Part shown: in pieces, positions 33,100 to 41,943 of the stretch
Numbering within the stretch: position 1 is the first letter of the stretch
Layout of the letters: every line of letters begins with the position of its first letter
NCBI RefSeq assembly: GCF_003693265.1
Contig: NZ_RDRE01000001.1
Span: forward strand, 124,001-188,000
DNA from: Corynebacterium gottingense
GTDB lineage: Bacteria; Actinomycetota; Actinomycetes; Mycobacteriales; Mycobacteriaceae
Direction of reading: 5' to 3'
Length of the DNA: 64,000 nt
The notes under the pieces: generated by a model
Database searches by the model: none
The model's input: the letters and a program-made list of their open reading frames with translations, nothing else
What the model was told of the DNA's origin: nothing
Made by a program: the position numbers and the translations under genes

Positions 33100-35634
33100 A
33101 TGAGTACGCAGACCACCCATGCCGAGATTCTGGTCGTGGGCTTCGGCATGGTTGGGCACCGTTTTGCCCAAGAGCTTTCGGCGCGGCGTCCGGACGCGCA
33201 GATCATGGTGATCAACCGTGAGACCGAGGATTACGCCTACGACCGCGTGCAGCTGTCCAGCTACGTGGGCAACTGGGATCGCGAGGCGCTCTACCTCGAC
33301 CGTCTCCCGGAAAATGTCACGGTGGTGCCGGGGCGCGCGGTGTCGATTAAGCCAGAAGCCAAGGAGCTCGTGCTTGACGACGGTCGCGTGTTCGCCTACG
33401 AAGAACTCGTCCTTGCCACAGGCTCGCGCGCTTTCGTGCCACGCCTCCCGGGCAATGAGCTGCCACAGGTGCACGTCTACCGCACGCTCGACGACATGGA
33501 CGGTATCCGCGCGGCGATCGAGGGCGTGGTGGGCACGCACGGCGAAGCGACCGCCGTGGTGATTGGCGGTGGCCTCCTTGGGCTTGAGGCGGCAGGCGCT
33601 GCTCAGCACATGGGCGCGAAAACACACGTTGTAGAAATGGCCCCGCGGCTCATGCCGTTGCAGGTGGATGACGCAGGCGGCGAGATGCTCTCGCAGGCGA
33701 TCCGCCAGATGGGCGTGGACGTCCACGTAGGCGTGACCAGCCGCTCGATCGAACCGTCGACGCAGCGCGACGGGGCCGTCGTGTTGGACCTGGGTGACGA
33801 CGGGCAGATCGAGACCGACCTGGTGATCTTCTCCGCCGGCATCCGCCCGCGCGACACGATGGGCCCGGACGCTGGCCTGGAACTGGGGCCGCGCGGCGGC
33901 TTCCTCACCGACCGCCAGTGCCGAACCTCCATCGAGCACATCTCCGCCATCGGCGAGTGCGCAGCGGTGGATGGCAAGACGTACGGACTGGTCGCGCCCG
34001 GCAACACCATGGCGGAGATTGTGGCCGCACGCCTGGCGGGGGAGGAAGGTCCTGATTTCGAGGACCCGGATATGTCCACCAAGCTCAAGCTGTTGGGGGT
34101 GGACGTTGCTTCGTTCGGTGATGCGTTTTCCACGGCTGAGGGGCATAAGGAACTGCACATTCAGGACCCGGTCTCGGGCGTGTACAAGAAGCTCATCCTG
34201 GATGCGGAAGGCAAGCGCCTCATCGGCGGAATTTTGGTCGGCGAGGCCTCGAACTACTCGATGCTGCGCCCGATGGTTGGCTCCGAGCTGCCGGGCGACC
34301 CTGTCAGCCTGATTGCCCCCGAGTCCGGGGCGGGGACCACCGCCATTGGTGCGGGCGATCTCCCGGACGCGGCGCAAATCTGTTCCTGCAACAACGTGTC
34401 CAAAGGCGACGTGCGCGCGGCGATTGGCCAGGGGTGCCATTCTGTAGAAACGCTCATGAGCGCAACCCGCGCCGGTACTTCGTGCGGGTCCTGTATCCCG
34501 CTGCTTAAGGGCATTTTGGAAGCCGAAGGCATCGAGCAATCGAAGGCTGTGTGCCCCCACTTCCAGCAATCGCGCGCCGAGCTCTTCGAAATCGCCCGCT
34601 CCACCGGTATTACAGACTTCCCGACCTTCATTGAGCGCTTCGGCACCGGTGGCGGTTGCGAGGTGTGCAAGCCAACTTTCGCGAACATTGTGGCGTCCAT
34701 GCATACCGAAAATCACGTGCTCGACGGGGCGACCGCCGGTCTGCAGGATACGAACGACCGCATGTTGGGCAACATGCAGAAGAACGGGACCTACTCCGTG
34801 ATCCCGCGCCAGCCGGCAGGCAACGTGACCCCGGCGCAGCTGCAGGAGATGGGGCGCATCGCCGAGGACTTCGGTCTCTACCTCAAAATCACTGGTGCCC
34901 AGCGTATCGCCATGTTCGGCGCGCGCACCGAAGATCTGCCTGAGATCTGGCGCCGCCTGATCGACGTGGGGATGGAGTCCGGTCAGGCGTACGGCAAGTC
35001 CCTGCGCGCGGTGAAGTCCTGCGTGGGCACGGACTGGTGCCGCTACGGCCAGCAGGATTCGGTGGCCATGGCGATTAACCTGGAGCTGCGCTACCGCGGT
35101 CTGCGTTCGCCACACAAGCTGAAGATGGGCGTTTCGGGCTGCGCCCGCGAGTGCGCGGAGGCACGTGGCAAGGATATTGGCGTGATTGCTACCGAGCAGG
35201 GTTGGAACCTGTACGTGGGTGGTAATGGTGGCGCGACGCCGCGCCAGGCCGAGCTGCTGGCCAAGGACCTCACCGAAGAAACCCTGATCCGCTACATCGA
35301 CCGCTACCTGGCCTTCTACATCCGCAACGCCGATCGTCTGCAGCGCACCGCCGCCTGGCAGGCCGAGGTTGAGGGCGGATTGGACCACATCCGCGATGTG
35401 GTGGTGGATGACTCGTTGGGTATCGCCGATGACCTGGAGGCGTTCATGGACCACCACGTGGCCAACTACTCCGACGAGTGGCAGGACGTGCTCAACGATC
35501 CGGAGAAGCTCAAGCGCTTCGTGTCCTTTATTAACGCGCCGGATATGCCGGACCCGACGGTGCAGTTCGAGGAGCACCCGCAGGGTGGCCGCAAGGTCCC
35601 GCTGATGACCCCGACCATCGGCGCGGCGAACTAG
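33100..35634 (+). CDS. nirB: Assimilatory nitrite reductase (NAD(P)H), large subunit
   Basis: 844 residues. Residues of about 8-320 are a pyridine-nucleotide oxidoreductase domain with GFGMVG and GGGLLGLEAAG dinucleotide sites. A BFD-type [2Fe-2S] domain follows with C428, C430, C462 and C465, then a second cysteine pair (GCEVCKP). The C-terminal half is the siroheme/4Fe-4S domain, with ligands C641, C647, C681 and C685 in CX5C and CX3C pattern. It reduces nitrite to ammonium in the cytoplasm. nirD follows 34 bp downstream. Confidence 0.96.
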   Translation: MSTQTTHAEILVVGFGMVGHRFAQELSARRPDAQIMVINRETEDYAYDRVQLSSYVGNWDREALYLDRLPENVTVVPGRAVSIKPEAKELVLDDGRVFAYEELVLATGSRAFVPRLPGNELPQVHVYRTLDDMDGIRAAIEGVVGTHGEATAVVIGGGLLGLEAAGAAQHMGAKTHVVEMAPRLMPLQVDDAGGEMLSQAIRQMGVDVHVGVTSRSIEPSTQRDGAVVLDLGDDGQIETDLVIFSAGIRPRDTMGPDAGLELGPRGGFLTDRQCRTSIEHISAIGECAAVDGKTYGLVAPGNTMAEIVAARLAGEEGPDFEDPDMSTKLKLLGVDVASFGDAFSTAEGHKELHIQDPVSGVYKKLILDAEGKRLIGGILVGEASNYSMLRPMVGSELPGDPVSLIAPESGAGTTAIGAGDLPDAAQICSCNNVSKGDVRAAIGQGCHSVETLMSATRAGTSCGSCIPLLKGILEAEGIEQSKAVCPHFQQSRAELFEIARSTGITDFPTFIERFGTGGGCEVCKPTFANIVASMHTENHVLDGATAGLQDTNDRMLGNMQKNGTYSVIPRQPAGNVTPAQLQEMGRIAEDFGLYLKITGAQRIAMFGARTEDLPEIWRRLIDVGMESGQAYGKSLRAVKSCVGTDWCRYGQQDSVAMAINLELRYRGLRSPHKLKMGVSGCARECAEARGKDIGVIATEQGWNLYVGGNGGATPRQAELLAKDLTEETLIRYIDRYLAFYIRNADRLQRTAAWQAEVEGGLDHIRDVVVDDSLGIADDLEAFMDHHVANYSDEWQDVLNDPEKLKRFVSFINAPDMPDPTVQFEEHPQGGRKVPLMTPTIGAAN

Positions 35635-35668
35635 CCCGCGCGTATCACCTGAGAGAGGGAGAAAACCA

Positions 35669-36013
35669 ATGGCAGACACAGTGATTTGTGCACTGAAGGA
35701 CCTTTCGGTGGGCGTGGGCGCTGCGGCGCTGCTGCCCGGTGAGGTGCAGGTGGCGGTCTTCCGCCTCCACACCGCCGATGGCGAGCAGCTGTACGCGGTG
35801 GACAATATCGATCCGTACACCGGCGCCGGCGTGCTTTCGCGTGGCATCGTTGGCGAGGTTGAGGGGCGTCCCACGATCGCGTCACCGCTGCTGAAGCAGA
35901 AGTTTTTTCTTGACGACGGTGCATCGTTGCAGGGAGACAACCACACCATCACCACGTACGCGGTCCGGGTGGACGGCGAGGGCGACAACGCAAAGGTTGT
36001 CGTATCCAATTAA
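35669..36013 (+). CDS. nirD: Nitrite reductase (NAD(P)H), small subunit
   Basis: 114 residues, a Rieske-like beta fold (VAVFRLHTADGEQLYAVDNIDPYTGAGVLSRGIVG) without the Cys/His cluster ligands, as usual for NirD. It partners NirB. GAGAGGGAG precedes the ATG. Coupled to nirB by position; no terminator is seen between them. Confidence 0.92.
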   Translation: MADTVICALKDLSVGVGAAALLPGEVQVAVFRLHTADGEQLYAVDNIDPYTGAGVLSRGIVGEVEGRPTIASPLLKQKFFLDDGASLQGDNHTITTYAVRVDGEGDNAKVVVSN

Positions 36014-36048
36014 GCGCGCGCGAACTCGGAGCAATGGTGTACCCCGTG

Positions 36049-36054
36049 TATTCT
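36049..36054 (+). promoter_or_regulatory. -10 box for a leaderless glmS transcript
   Basis: TATTCT, then 7 nt, then the glmS ATG at 36062. There is no ribosome-binding site before that ATG, which supports a leaderless start. Confidence 0.55.
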
Positions 36055-36061
36055 GGTCGCT

Positions 36062-37930
36062 ATGTGTGGAATCGTTGGATATATTGGTGACCCCGCGTCG
36101 GGCGAGCACGACGCCCTGGGCGTGATTATTGAAGGTTTGCGCAGGCTGGAGTACCGCGGGTACGACTCTGCTGGCGTTGCCGTGATGAGCGGCAACGCGA
36201 TCGAGCACCGCAAGAAGGCGGGCAAGGTCGCAGACCTGGAGGCGGAGATTGAAAAGGCCCCGCTCCCGAGCTCCAACTTGGGCATTGGCCACACCCGCTG
36301 GGCCACGCACGGCGGCCCGACGGACGTGAACGCGCACCCGCACGTAGTGGGCAACGGCCGCCTCGCGGTGGTGCACAACGGCATCATTGAGAACTTCGCC
36401 TCCCTGCGCCACGAGCTGGAGGAGAAGGGCCACACCTTTATTTCCGAGACCGATACTGAGGTCGCCGCGACGGTCCTGCTCGACGTCTACGACAACGAGG
36501 CTGACGGCGACCTGACCAAGGCGATGCAGATCACCGCGAATCGCCTCGAGGGTGCCTTCACTCTGCTGGCCATCCACGCGGATCACCCGGACCGCATCGT
36601 CGCTGCGCGCCTGAACTCCCCGCTGGTCATCGGCCTGGGCGAGGACCGCAACTTCCTCGGTTCCGACGTCTCCGGCTTCATCGAGTTCACCCGCGACGCG
36701 GTGGAGATGGACAACGGCCAGATTGTCACCCTGACGGCGCACGATTACGAGATCACCTCCTTCGACGGCGAGCAGGCCGAGGGCAAGCCGTTCCGCGTTG
36801 AGTGGGACGTCACCGCAGCGGAAAAGGGCGGCTACAACTCCTTCATGGAGAAGGAGATCCACGACCAGCCGTCGGCAGTCCGCGACACGCTCTACGGTCG
36901 TTTCAACGAGGAGGGTGCCCTGACGCTGGACGAGCTGCGTATCGACGAATCGCTGCTCCGCTCCATCAACAAGATCATCATCGTCGCCTGCGGCACCGCC
37001 TCCTACGCGGGCCAGGTCGCGCGCTACGCCATCGAGCACTGGTGCCGCATCCCCACGGAGGTGGAGCTCGCGCACGAGTTCCGCTACCGCGACCCGATCG
37101 TCAACGAGCAGACCCTTGTGGTCGCCGTGTCCCAGTCCGGCGAGACCATGGACACCCTGATGGCCGTGCGCCACGCCCGTGAGCAGGGCGCGAAGGTCAT
37201 CGCGATCTGCAACACCGTCGGTTCCTCCATCCCGCGCGAATCCGACGCGGTCCTGTACACCTACGCCGGCCCGGAGATCGCCGTGGCGTCCACCAAGGCG
37301 TTCATCTCCCAGATCGTGGCGTCCTACCTGCTCGCCCTGTACCTGTCCCAGGTGCGCGGCGACAAGTACGCGGACGAGATCCGCGGCGTGGTGGATGAGC
37401 TGCAGGCCATGCCGGACAAGCTGCAGAAGGTCCTGGACAACGAGGACCAGGTCAAGCAGCTGGGCAAGGACCTGGCAAACGCCAAGTCGGTGCTGTTCCT
37501 GGGTCGCCACGTGGGCTTCCCGGTCGCGCTCGAGGGCGCGCTGAAGCTCAAGGAGGTCGCGTACCTGCACTCGGAGGGCTTCGCCGCCGGCGAGCTCAAG
37601 CACGGCCCGATCGCGCTCGTGGAGGAGGGGCAGCCGGTGTTCATCATCGTGCCCTCCAAGCACTCGCGCAATAACCTCCATGCCAAGGTCGTCTCCAACA
37701 TCCAGGAGGTCCGCGCCCGCGGCGCCGTGACCATCGTGATCGCGGAGGAGGGCGACGAGGACGTCAACCAGTACGCCAACGAGGTCATCCGCATTCCGGC
37801 GTCCGCCGGCCTCATGCAGCCGATCCTGTCCACGGTGCCGCTGCAGATCTTCGCCTGCGCCGTTGCGGAGGCCCGCGGCCTGAACGTGGATCAGCCGCGC
37901 AACCTGGCCAAGTCTGTGACTGTGGAGTAG
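36062..37930 (+). CDS. glmS: Glutamine-fructose-6-phosphate aminotransferase (isomerising)
   Basis: 622 residues. N-terminal nucleophile C2 in MCGIVGYIG with the glutaminase domain to about residue 240, then two SIS sugar-isomerase domains and the C-terminal DQPRNLAKSVTVE. It makes glucosamine-6-phosphate, the first dedicated precursor of peptidoglycan amino sugars. No glmS ribozyme is expected in this lineage and none is seen in the 48-bp upstream gap. Confidence 0.98.
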   Translation: MCGIVGYIGDPASGEHDALGVIIEGLRRLEYRGYDSAGVAVMSGNAIEHRKKAGKVADLEAEIEKAPLPSSNLGIGHTRWATHGGPTDVNAHPHVVGNGRLAVVHNGIIENFASLRHELEEKGHTFISETDTEVAATVLLDVYDNEADGDLTKAMQITANRLEGAFTLLAIHADHPDRIVAARLNSPLVIGLGEDRNFLGSDVSGFIEFTRDAVEMDNGQIVTLTAHDYEITSFDGEQAEGKPFRVEWDVTAAEKGGYNSFMEKEIHDQPSAVRDTLYGRFNEEGALTLDELRIDESLLRSINKIIIVACGTASYAGQVARYAIEHWCRIPTEVELAHEFRYRDPIVNEQTLVVAVSQSGETMDTLMAVRHAREQGAKVIAICNTVGSSIPRESDAVLYTYAGPEIAVASTKAFISQIVASYLLALYLSQVRGDKYADEIRGVVDELQAMPDKLQKVLDNEDQVKQLGKDLANAKSVLFLGRHVGFPVALEGALKLKEVAYLHSEGFAAGELKHGPIALVEEGQPVFIIVPSKHSRNNLHAKVVSNIQEVRARGAVTIVIAEEGDEDVNQYANEVIRIPASAGLMQPILSTVPLQIFACAVAEARGLNVDQPRNLAKSVTVE

Positions 37931-37939
37931 CAGCCGAAG

Positions 37940-38218
37940 CTAGCGCAGCGCACGCCCGCCCTGGAAGGCAAGAACGTCTTCCAGGGCGGGCGTTTCTGCT
38001 CCCGTGCGCGATACGGTGAGCGCACCCGCGTGGGCGGCGAAGGGCAAGATGTCCGCCCACTCGTCCTCCCGAAGCGCGAGGAGGCCCTCGCGGCCGAGCG
38101 CGCGGGCGACGTTGAACGGGCCGCCACCAAGCGCAGGCTGGAGCGGCCCGAGCGCGTCGGTGGTGGTGGGCACGAGGTCAACGCGGGCTTCGCCACACAC
38201 GGTAATCATGCCCCTCAC
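37940..38218 (-). pseudogene. Remnant of a PfkB-family sugar kinase (internal deletion)
   Basis: A 92-codon frame joins the start of a PfkB/fructokinase (MITVCGEARVDLVPT, then GGGPFNVARALGR) directly to what looks like its end (FAAHAGALTVSRTGAETP). Normal members have about 300 residues; the middle, with the catalytic GAGD and the ATP site, is missing. The reading frame is kept, so a short peptide could still be made, but kinase activity is excluded. The neighbouring invertase gene suggests it was a fructokinase. Confidence 0.75.
37953..37995. terminator. glmS terminator (also covers the end of the opposite ORF)
   Basis: A perfect 15-bp stem, CGCCCGCCCTGGAAG (37953-37967) with CTTCCAGGGCGGGCG (37978-37992), followed by TTT. 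It lies within the 3' end of the minus-strand PfkB remnant. Confidence 0.85.
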
Positions 38219-38220
38219 CC

Positions 38221-38226
38221 TAAACT
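38221..38226 (+). promoter_or_regulatory. -10 box for a leaderless invertase transcript
   Basis: TAAACT, 7 nt, ATG at 38234. It fits the TAnanT consensus exactly. Confidence 0.6.
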
Positions 38227-38233
38227 ATGCACC

Positions 38234-39535
38234 ATGACGTACCGCCCCAAGTTTCACCTCAGCCCGCCCCAGGGCCGCCTCAACGACCCGAACGGGCTCA
38301 CGCTGATCGGCGACGAGCTCCACGTGTTTTACCAGCACGACCCGGCCTTCCCGCACGGTCGGCGCCGCACTGGTTGGGGCCACGCGGTGACCAGGCTTGG
38401 CAGCGGCGAGTACTACCACCTGCCCGACGCGCTCTACCCGGATTTTCCGTACGACGCGGACGGCTGCTTTTCGGGGTCTTCGGTGGTGCACGACGGGCGC
38501 ATGCGCCTGTTCTATACCGGAAACCTGGACGCCGACGCCGAGCACGAGCACCGCACGAGCCAGAACGTCGTGGAGGTGGAGGACATCCAGGGGCCGCTCG
38601 GCGGGACCTACCTGCGGCGCGCCGACAATCCGATCATCAACGGCTTCCCGGAGGGCTTCACCTCGGACTTCCGCGATCCCCACGTGACGCAGGCCCCGGA
38701 CGGCTCGTGGCGGATGCTCATCGGCGCGCGCAGCGAGTCCAACACGGGCGCGGTCGTGGTGTACACTTCCGACGATTTGGAGTCGTGGGAGTACGCCGGC
38801 CCCATCGAGTTCGTCGGCCTGGACTATAACACCGCGTCCGCCCACATGTGGGAGTGTCCGAACCTGGTGCGCATGACGGATCAGTCCACCGGCGAGGAGC
38901 TCGATGTGCTCGTCTTCTGCCCGCAGTTCGCGGACTCTGACGAGTGCGGCTACGTCGTGGGCCGTCTCGAAGGCCTGCGCTTCGAGGTCATCACGGGCTT
39001 TACCCCGCTGGACTACGGCCACCAGTTTTACGCCCCGCAGCTCATCAACTTCGGCCCCGGCGCACTCATGCTCGGCTGGATGGGCCTGCCCGCCCGCGAC
39101 GACACGCCCACGCTCGCCGCGGAGGGGTGGGTGCACCAGCTCACGCTTCCTCGGGAGCTTTCGCTTATCGACGCCACCGTCCACACCACCCTCCGCCTCC
39201 CCCACAACGAAGACGAAATGGTCATGTGGCGCAGCGAACTCGGTGCCGAGCCGCGCTCGGCGCAGCTCGTCGACGTGGACGGCAACGTCGGCGCGACCAT
39301 CGCCTGGGCGCCGCACCCGGCCGCGACCACTGGTGCGGTCCGCGGCACGCTGTCCGTCACCGTCGACGGTTTCATGCGCTGGGCGGACTGCGCCGCAGGT
39401 GAGCTGGTGTGCACCGCGGACGGGGCAGCGCTTGAAGTCACCGGCGGTGGCGGGGAGGTAGCGTTCTCCTCGGCTGTGTTCGCACCTGACGCGAACGAGT
39501 GGGCCGGCTTCCGGGCCGGAGAATCAGCGATGTAG
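38234..39535 (+). CDS. Glycoside hydrolase family 32 (beta-fructofuranosidase / sucrose-6-phosphate hydrolase)
   Basis: 433 residues. The family triad is complete: nucleophile D18 in LNDPNG, stabiliser D148 in FRDPH and acid/base E207 in WECPN, with FSGS near residue 80. The N-terminal five-blade propeller is followed by a C-terminal beta domain. No signal peptide, so it acts on imported sucrose or sucrose-6-phosphate. An in-frame extension to 38030 is rejected in favour of the leaderless ATG. The adjacent kinase is dead, so fructose handling must rely on another enzyme. Confidence 0.93.
   Translation: MTYRPKFHLSPPQGRLNDPNGLTLIGDELHVFYQHDPAFPHGRRRTGWGHAVTRLGSGEYYHLPDALYPDFPYDADGCFSGSSVVHDGRMRLFYTGNLDADAEHEHRTSQNVVEVEDIQGPLGGTYLRRADNPIINGFPEGFTSDFRDPHVTQAPDGSWRMLIGARSESNTGAVVVYTSDDLESWEYAGPIEFVGLDYNTASAHMWECPNLVRMTDQSTGEELDVLVFCPQFADSDECGYVVGRLEGLRFEVITGFTPLDYGHQFYAPQLINFGPGALMLGWMGLPARDDTPTLAAEGWVHQLTLPRELSLIDATVHTTLRLPHNEDEMVMWRSELGAEPRSAQLVDVDGNVGATIAWAPHPAATTGAVRGTLSVTVDGFMRWADCAAGELVCTADGAALEVTGGGGEVAFSSAVFAPDANEWAGFRAGESAM
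39163..39175 (-). repeat. Interspersed motif copy R9
   Basis: Perfect 13-base copy on the minus strand, inside the GH32 gene (codes L-I-D-A). It shares the flank ACGGTGGCGTCGATAAGC with copy R7. Confidence 0.9.
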
Positions 39536-39554
39536 ATCAACAGAGGAGGACGAA

Positions 39555-40352
39555 ATGGAGCCGCTGAGCGCGCTGCTGTTGTTTGTGATGGCGATGATGG
39601 CGGGGGCGATCAATTCCGCGGTGGGCTCCGGCTCGCTGCTCACGCTTCCGGTGCTCATGGCGCTGGGGTTGCCGCCCGGGGTGGCGGTGCGCACGAATAC
39701 GACGGGCATGATGTTCGCGTCGTTCGGCTCGGTGCTGGGGTACCGGAAGGAGATCAAACGGGAACTCCCGTACCTGGGGCCGATGATCGTGGTGACCATT
39801 TTGGCGTCCGGTACGGGCTCGTTGCTGTTGTTGTCGTCGCCGTCGAGCACGCTGGACTTTGTCGTGCCGGTGCTCATCGTGGTGGCGCTGCTCATGGTGA
39901 TTTTCCAGCCGAAGCTCACCGCGTGGCTCGGGCAGCGAGCTGCGGCGGGGGCGCCGGGAGAGCCGGGCGGTGCTGTTGGCCAGGCGTGGAAGCGCCCCCA
40001 GCTGATCGCGCCGATGGGGGCCGCCGCGGTCTATGGGGGCTACTTCACCGCCGCGCAGGGGATCTTGTACATGGCCATTATGTCCGTGGCGACGGGGCGT
40101 TCGCTCAAGGACGTCAACCCGGTGAAGAACTTCTTGTCCCTGTTTGTCAACATCACCGCGGCGCTGGTCTACCTCGTTGCGTGGGCGTTCTTCGGGGCGG
40201 AGATTGTGTGGCTCGGGGTGCTCATCGTCGCCGCGGGCGGCCTGATCGGCGGCGTGGGTGGATCGCAAATAGCAAAGCGCCTTCCAAACTCCGTACTGCG
40301 CGGCATCATCGTCGTGGTGGCGTTGGTGGCGCTTGTGCGGCAGTTTGTGTAG
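39555..40352 (+). CDS. TSUP (TauE/SafE) family membrane transporter
   Basis: 265 residues. About eight hydrophobic segments; the N-terminal GAINSAVGSGSLLTLPVL repeat and its C-terminal counterpart (GGLIGGVGGSQIAKRLP) are the TSUP signature. Members export or import organosulfur or sulfur anions; substrate unknown. GAGGAGG precedes the ATG, 19 bp after the GH32 stop, so the two may be cotranscribed. Confidence 0.85.
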   Translation: MEPLSALLLFVMAMMAGAINSAVGSGSLLTLPVLMALGLPPGVAVRTNTTGMMFASFGSVLGYRKEIKRELPYLGPMIVVTILASGTGSLLLLSSPSSTLDFVVPVLIVVALLMVIFQPKLTAWLGQRAAAGAPGEPGGAVGQAWKRPQLIAPMGAAAVYGGYFTAAQGILYMAIMSVATGRSLKDVNPVKNFLSLFVNITAALVYLVAWAFFGAEIVWLGVLIVAAGGLIGGVGGSQIAKRLPNSVLRGIIVVVALVALVRQFV

Positions 40353-40361
40353 GCGCTTGGG

Positions 40362-40381
40362 AAAAGGGCGCATCCGCGCCC
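40362..40381 (-). terminator. Terminator of the FNT channel gene
   Basis: On the minus strand GGGCGC and GCGCCC form a stem around GGAT, followed by TTTT (complement of 40362-40365). Confidence 0.65.
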
Positions 40382-40394
40382 CGGGGGAGAGTAA

Positions 40395-41210
40395 TTAGAC
40401 CGTCTTGTGGCCGATTGGGAAGCTGCGCAGCGGGGAGACGCCGCGGTTCAGCCAGGCGTAGACGCCGCCCATGATGAGGCCGCCGCCGACGTAGTTGCCC
40501 AGCCAGACGAACAGCCAGTTGGACAGGCCGTTGGCCAGGGTGAAGCCCTCGAAGTGCTCCGGGCCGATGCCGTAGCCGGAGAGGGAGAAGATGACGAAGG
40601 ACGCGATGGAGTGCTCGTAGCCCATCGCTGCGAAGGACGGGATGACCAGCACGATGGCGATGAGCTTCGCGCTAAAGTCCTTTCCGGCCTGGACTGCCAT
40701 GAGGATGCCGATGTTCACCACGGCGTTCGCGAAGATGCCCTCCAGGAAGAGGTGCGCCGGGTCCTTGGCCAGCTTGCCCGCGGTGGCGCCGTAGAGGAAG
40801 TTCTCTGCGGTGACGGTGTCGAACGCGGTCGTCTTGGTGATGAAGTACGCGGTGATCAGAACGCCGAGCAGGTTGAACAGCGTGCACACGACGACGGCGA
40901 AGAACGCTTTGAACCCGGGGACGCGACCGGTGATGGTGCCGTAGGTGGCGTACATCATGTTGCCGGTGGCCAGCTCGGCACCGAGGACGATGATGATGTA
41001 GAGGGCGGTTGCGAAGATTGGGGCGAAGACATACTTACCGAAGCCGGGGAGCTGGGCCTCGACCGAGGTCGCTGCGACAGCGGCGAACGCGGTGATGATA
41101 GTGAGGAACATGCCGGCGAGCATGGAACGTACGGCGAACTTGGGGAGTTCGTGGGTGAAAAGGTACGCCTTAAAGCCGATTGATTCGGCCAATGTGCTGT
41201 CGAAGTTCAT
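40395..41210 (-). CDS. Formate/nitrite transporter (FNT) family channel
   Basis: 271 residues, six membrane helices with the FNT landmarks (LGAELATGNMM, the central loops, and NYVGGGLIMGGVYAW near the end). It forms pentameric channels for formate, nitrite or hydrosulfide. With nirBD 5 kb away a NirC-like nitrite role is plausible, but formate cannot be excluded. I prefer the ATG at 41210, 7 nt behind a -10 box, over an ATG four codons earlier that overlaps this box. Confidence 0.88.
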   Translation of the reverse strand: MNFDSTLAESIGFKAYLFTHELPKFAVRSMLAGMFLTIITAFAAVAATSVEAQLPGFGKYVFAPIFATALYIIIVLGAELATGNMMYATYGTITGRVPGFKAFFAVVVCTLFNLLGVLITAYFITKTTAFDTVTAENFLYGATAGKLAKDPAHLFLEGIFANAVVNIGILMAVQAGKDFSAKLIAIVLVIPSFAAMGYEHSIASFVIFSLSGYGIGPEHFEGFTLANGLSNWLFVWLGNYVGGGLIMGGVYAWLNRGVSPLRSFPIGHKTV

Positions 41211-41217
41211 AGGTAAC

Positions 41218-41223
41218 ACCATA
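41218..41223 (-). promoter_or_regulatory. -10 box for a leaderless FNT transcript
   Basis: TATGGT on the minus strand, 7 nt before the ATG at 41210. Confidence 0.45.
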
Positions 41224-41367
41224 CGTGGTTTAAGCTGCGCAATGCTAATTCTGCGCAGGTGATCCTCGCCACCGTGCCCCCGCTATTGCCCCCGTTGCGG
41301 GCATGGCCGAGAACCGGGAGGATCGGCACCGCGACAATGGTACCGGATTTGGATTTCGGGCGCATAT

Positions 41368-41390
41368 CGTGCTTTAATACTGCAGTTGTC
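41368..41390 (+). promoter_or_regulatory. Candidate rplN promoter element
   Basis: CGTG-CTTTAATACT-GCAGTTGTC, with TTGGAT (41349-41354) 18 bp upstream of TTTAAT (41373-41378). It is nearly the same block as in the rpsJ leader (25717-25739). Confidence 0.5.
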
Positions 41391-41477
41391 TCTCGCTGGT
41401 CGGGTTATAAGCGCGTTTCCGAGCTGAAAATCCGAGACCCTTCGACACCAGCTTGCGGCTTAAGGGCCGGGGTGGTG

Positions 41478-41490
41478 TTCGTCGATAAGC
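41478..41490 (+). repeat. Interspersed motif copy R10
   Basis: TTCGTCGATAAGC, two 5' mismatches, in the rplN leader about 80 bp before the start codon. Confidence 0.8.
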
Positions 41491-41571
41491 GAAGGCATGC
41501 AAGTAAGCACATGACCACGTGCGTACAGGACGGAAATCTGACGCACATCGATCCAGGTCAGGAGACCAACT

Positions 41572-41940
41572 GTGATTCAGCAAGAATCGCGTCTGAAGGT
41601 CGCCGACAACACTGGTGCACGCGAGCTGCTGTGCATCCGCGTTCTTGGCGGTTCTGTTCGACGCTTCGCCGGTATCGGCGACACGATCGTCGCCTCTGTG
41701 AAGGAAGCTACCCCGGGTGGCAACGTCAAGGAGGGTGAGGTTGTCAAGGCCGTCATCGTCCGCGCCACCAAGGAGACCCGTCGTCCGGACGGCTCCTACA
41801 TCTCCTTCGACGAGAACGCTGCCGTTCTGATCAAGAACGACACCGAGCCGCGCGGTACCCGTATCTTCGGCCCCGTTGCTCGCGAGCTGCGCGACAAGAA
41901 GTTCATGAAGATTGTTTCTCTCGCACCGGAGGTGATCTAA
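41572..41940 (+). CDS. rplN: 50S ribosomal protein L14
   Basis: 122 residues from a GTG with AGGAG upstream. Lies at the subunit interface. Typical [16 protein letters not shown] start and [13 protein letters not shown] end. First gene of a short rplN-rplX-rplE unit, separated from the S10 operon by 10 kb. Confidence 0.99.
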   Translation: MIQQESRLKVADNTGARELLCIRVLGGSVRRFAGIGDTIVASVKEATPGGNVKEGEVVKAVIVRATKETRRPDGSYISFDENAAVLIKNDTEPRGTRIFGPVARELRDKKFMKIVSLAPEVI

Positions 41941-41943
41941 CTT

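Larger units (their letters stand above)
41224..41571. other. rplN leader region
   Basis: 348 bp without a gene. Contains the promoter element shared with rpsJ (41368-41390), copy R10 of the interspersed motif (41478-41490) and the AGGAG ribosome-binding site before rplN, leaving a leader of about 190 nt. Confidence 0.55.

Noticed and set aside
36014-36061. glmS ribozyme or other riboswitch before glmS
   Set aside because: Only 48 bp separate nirD from glmS and the mRNA appears leaderless, so there is no room for it.
41259-41738. A 159-codon frame in the rplN leader
   Set aside because: Overlaps the start of rplN in another frame; composition is not protein-like, and the region carries promoter elements.
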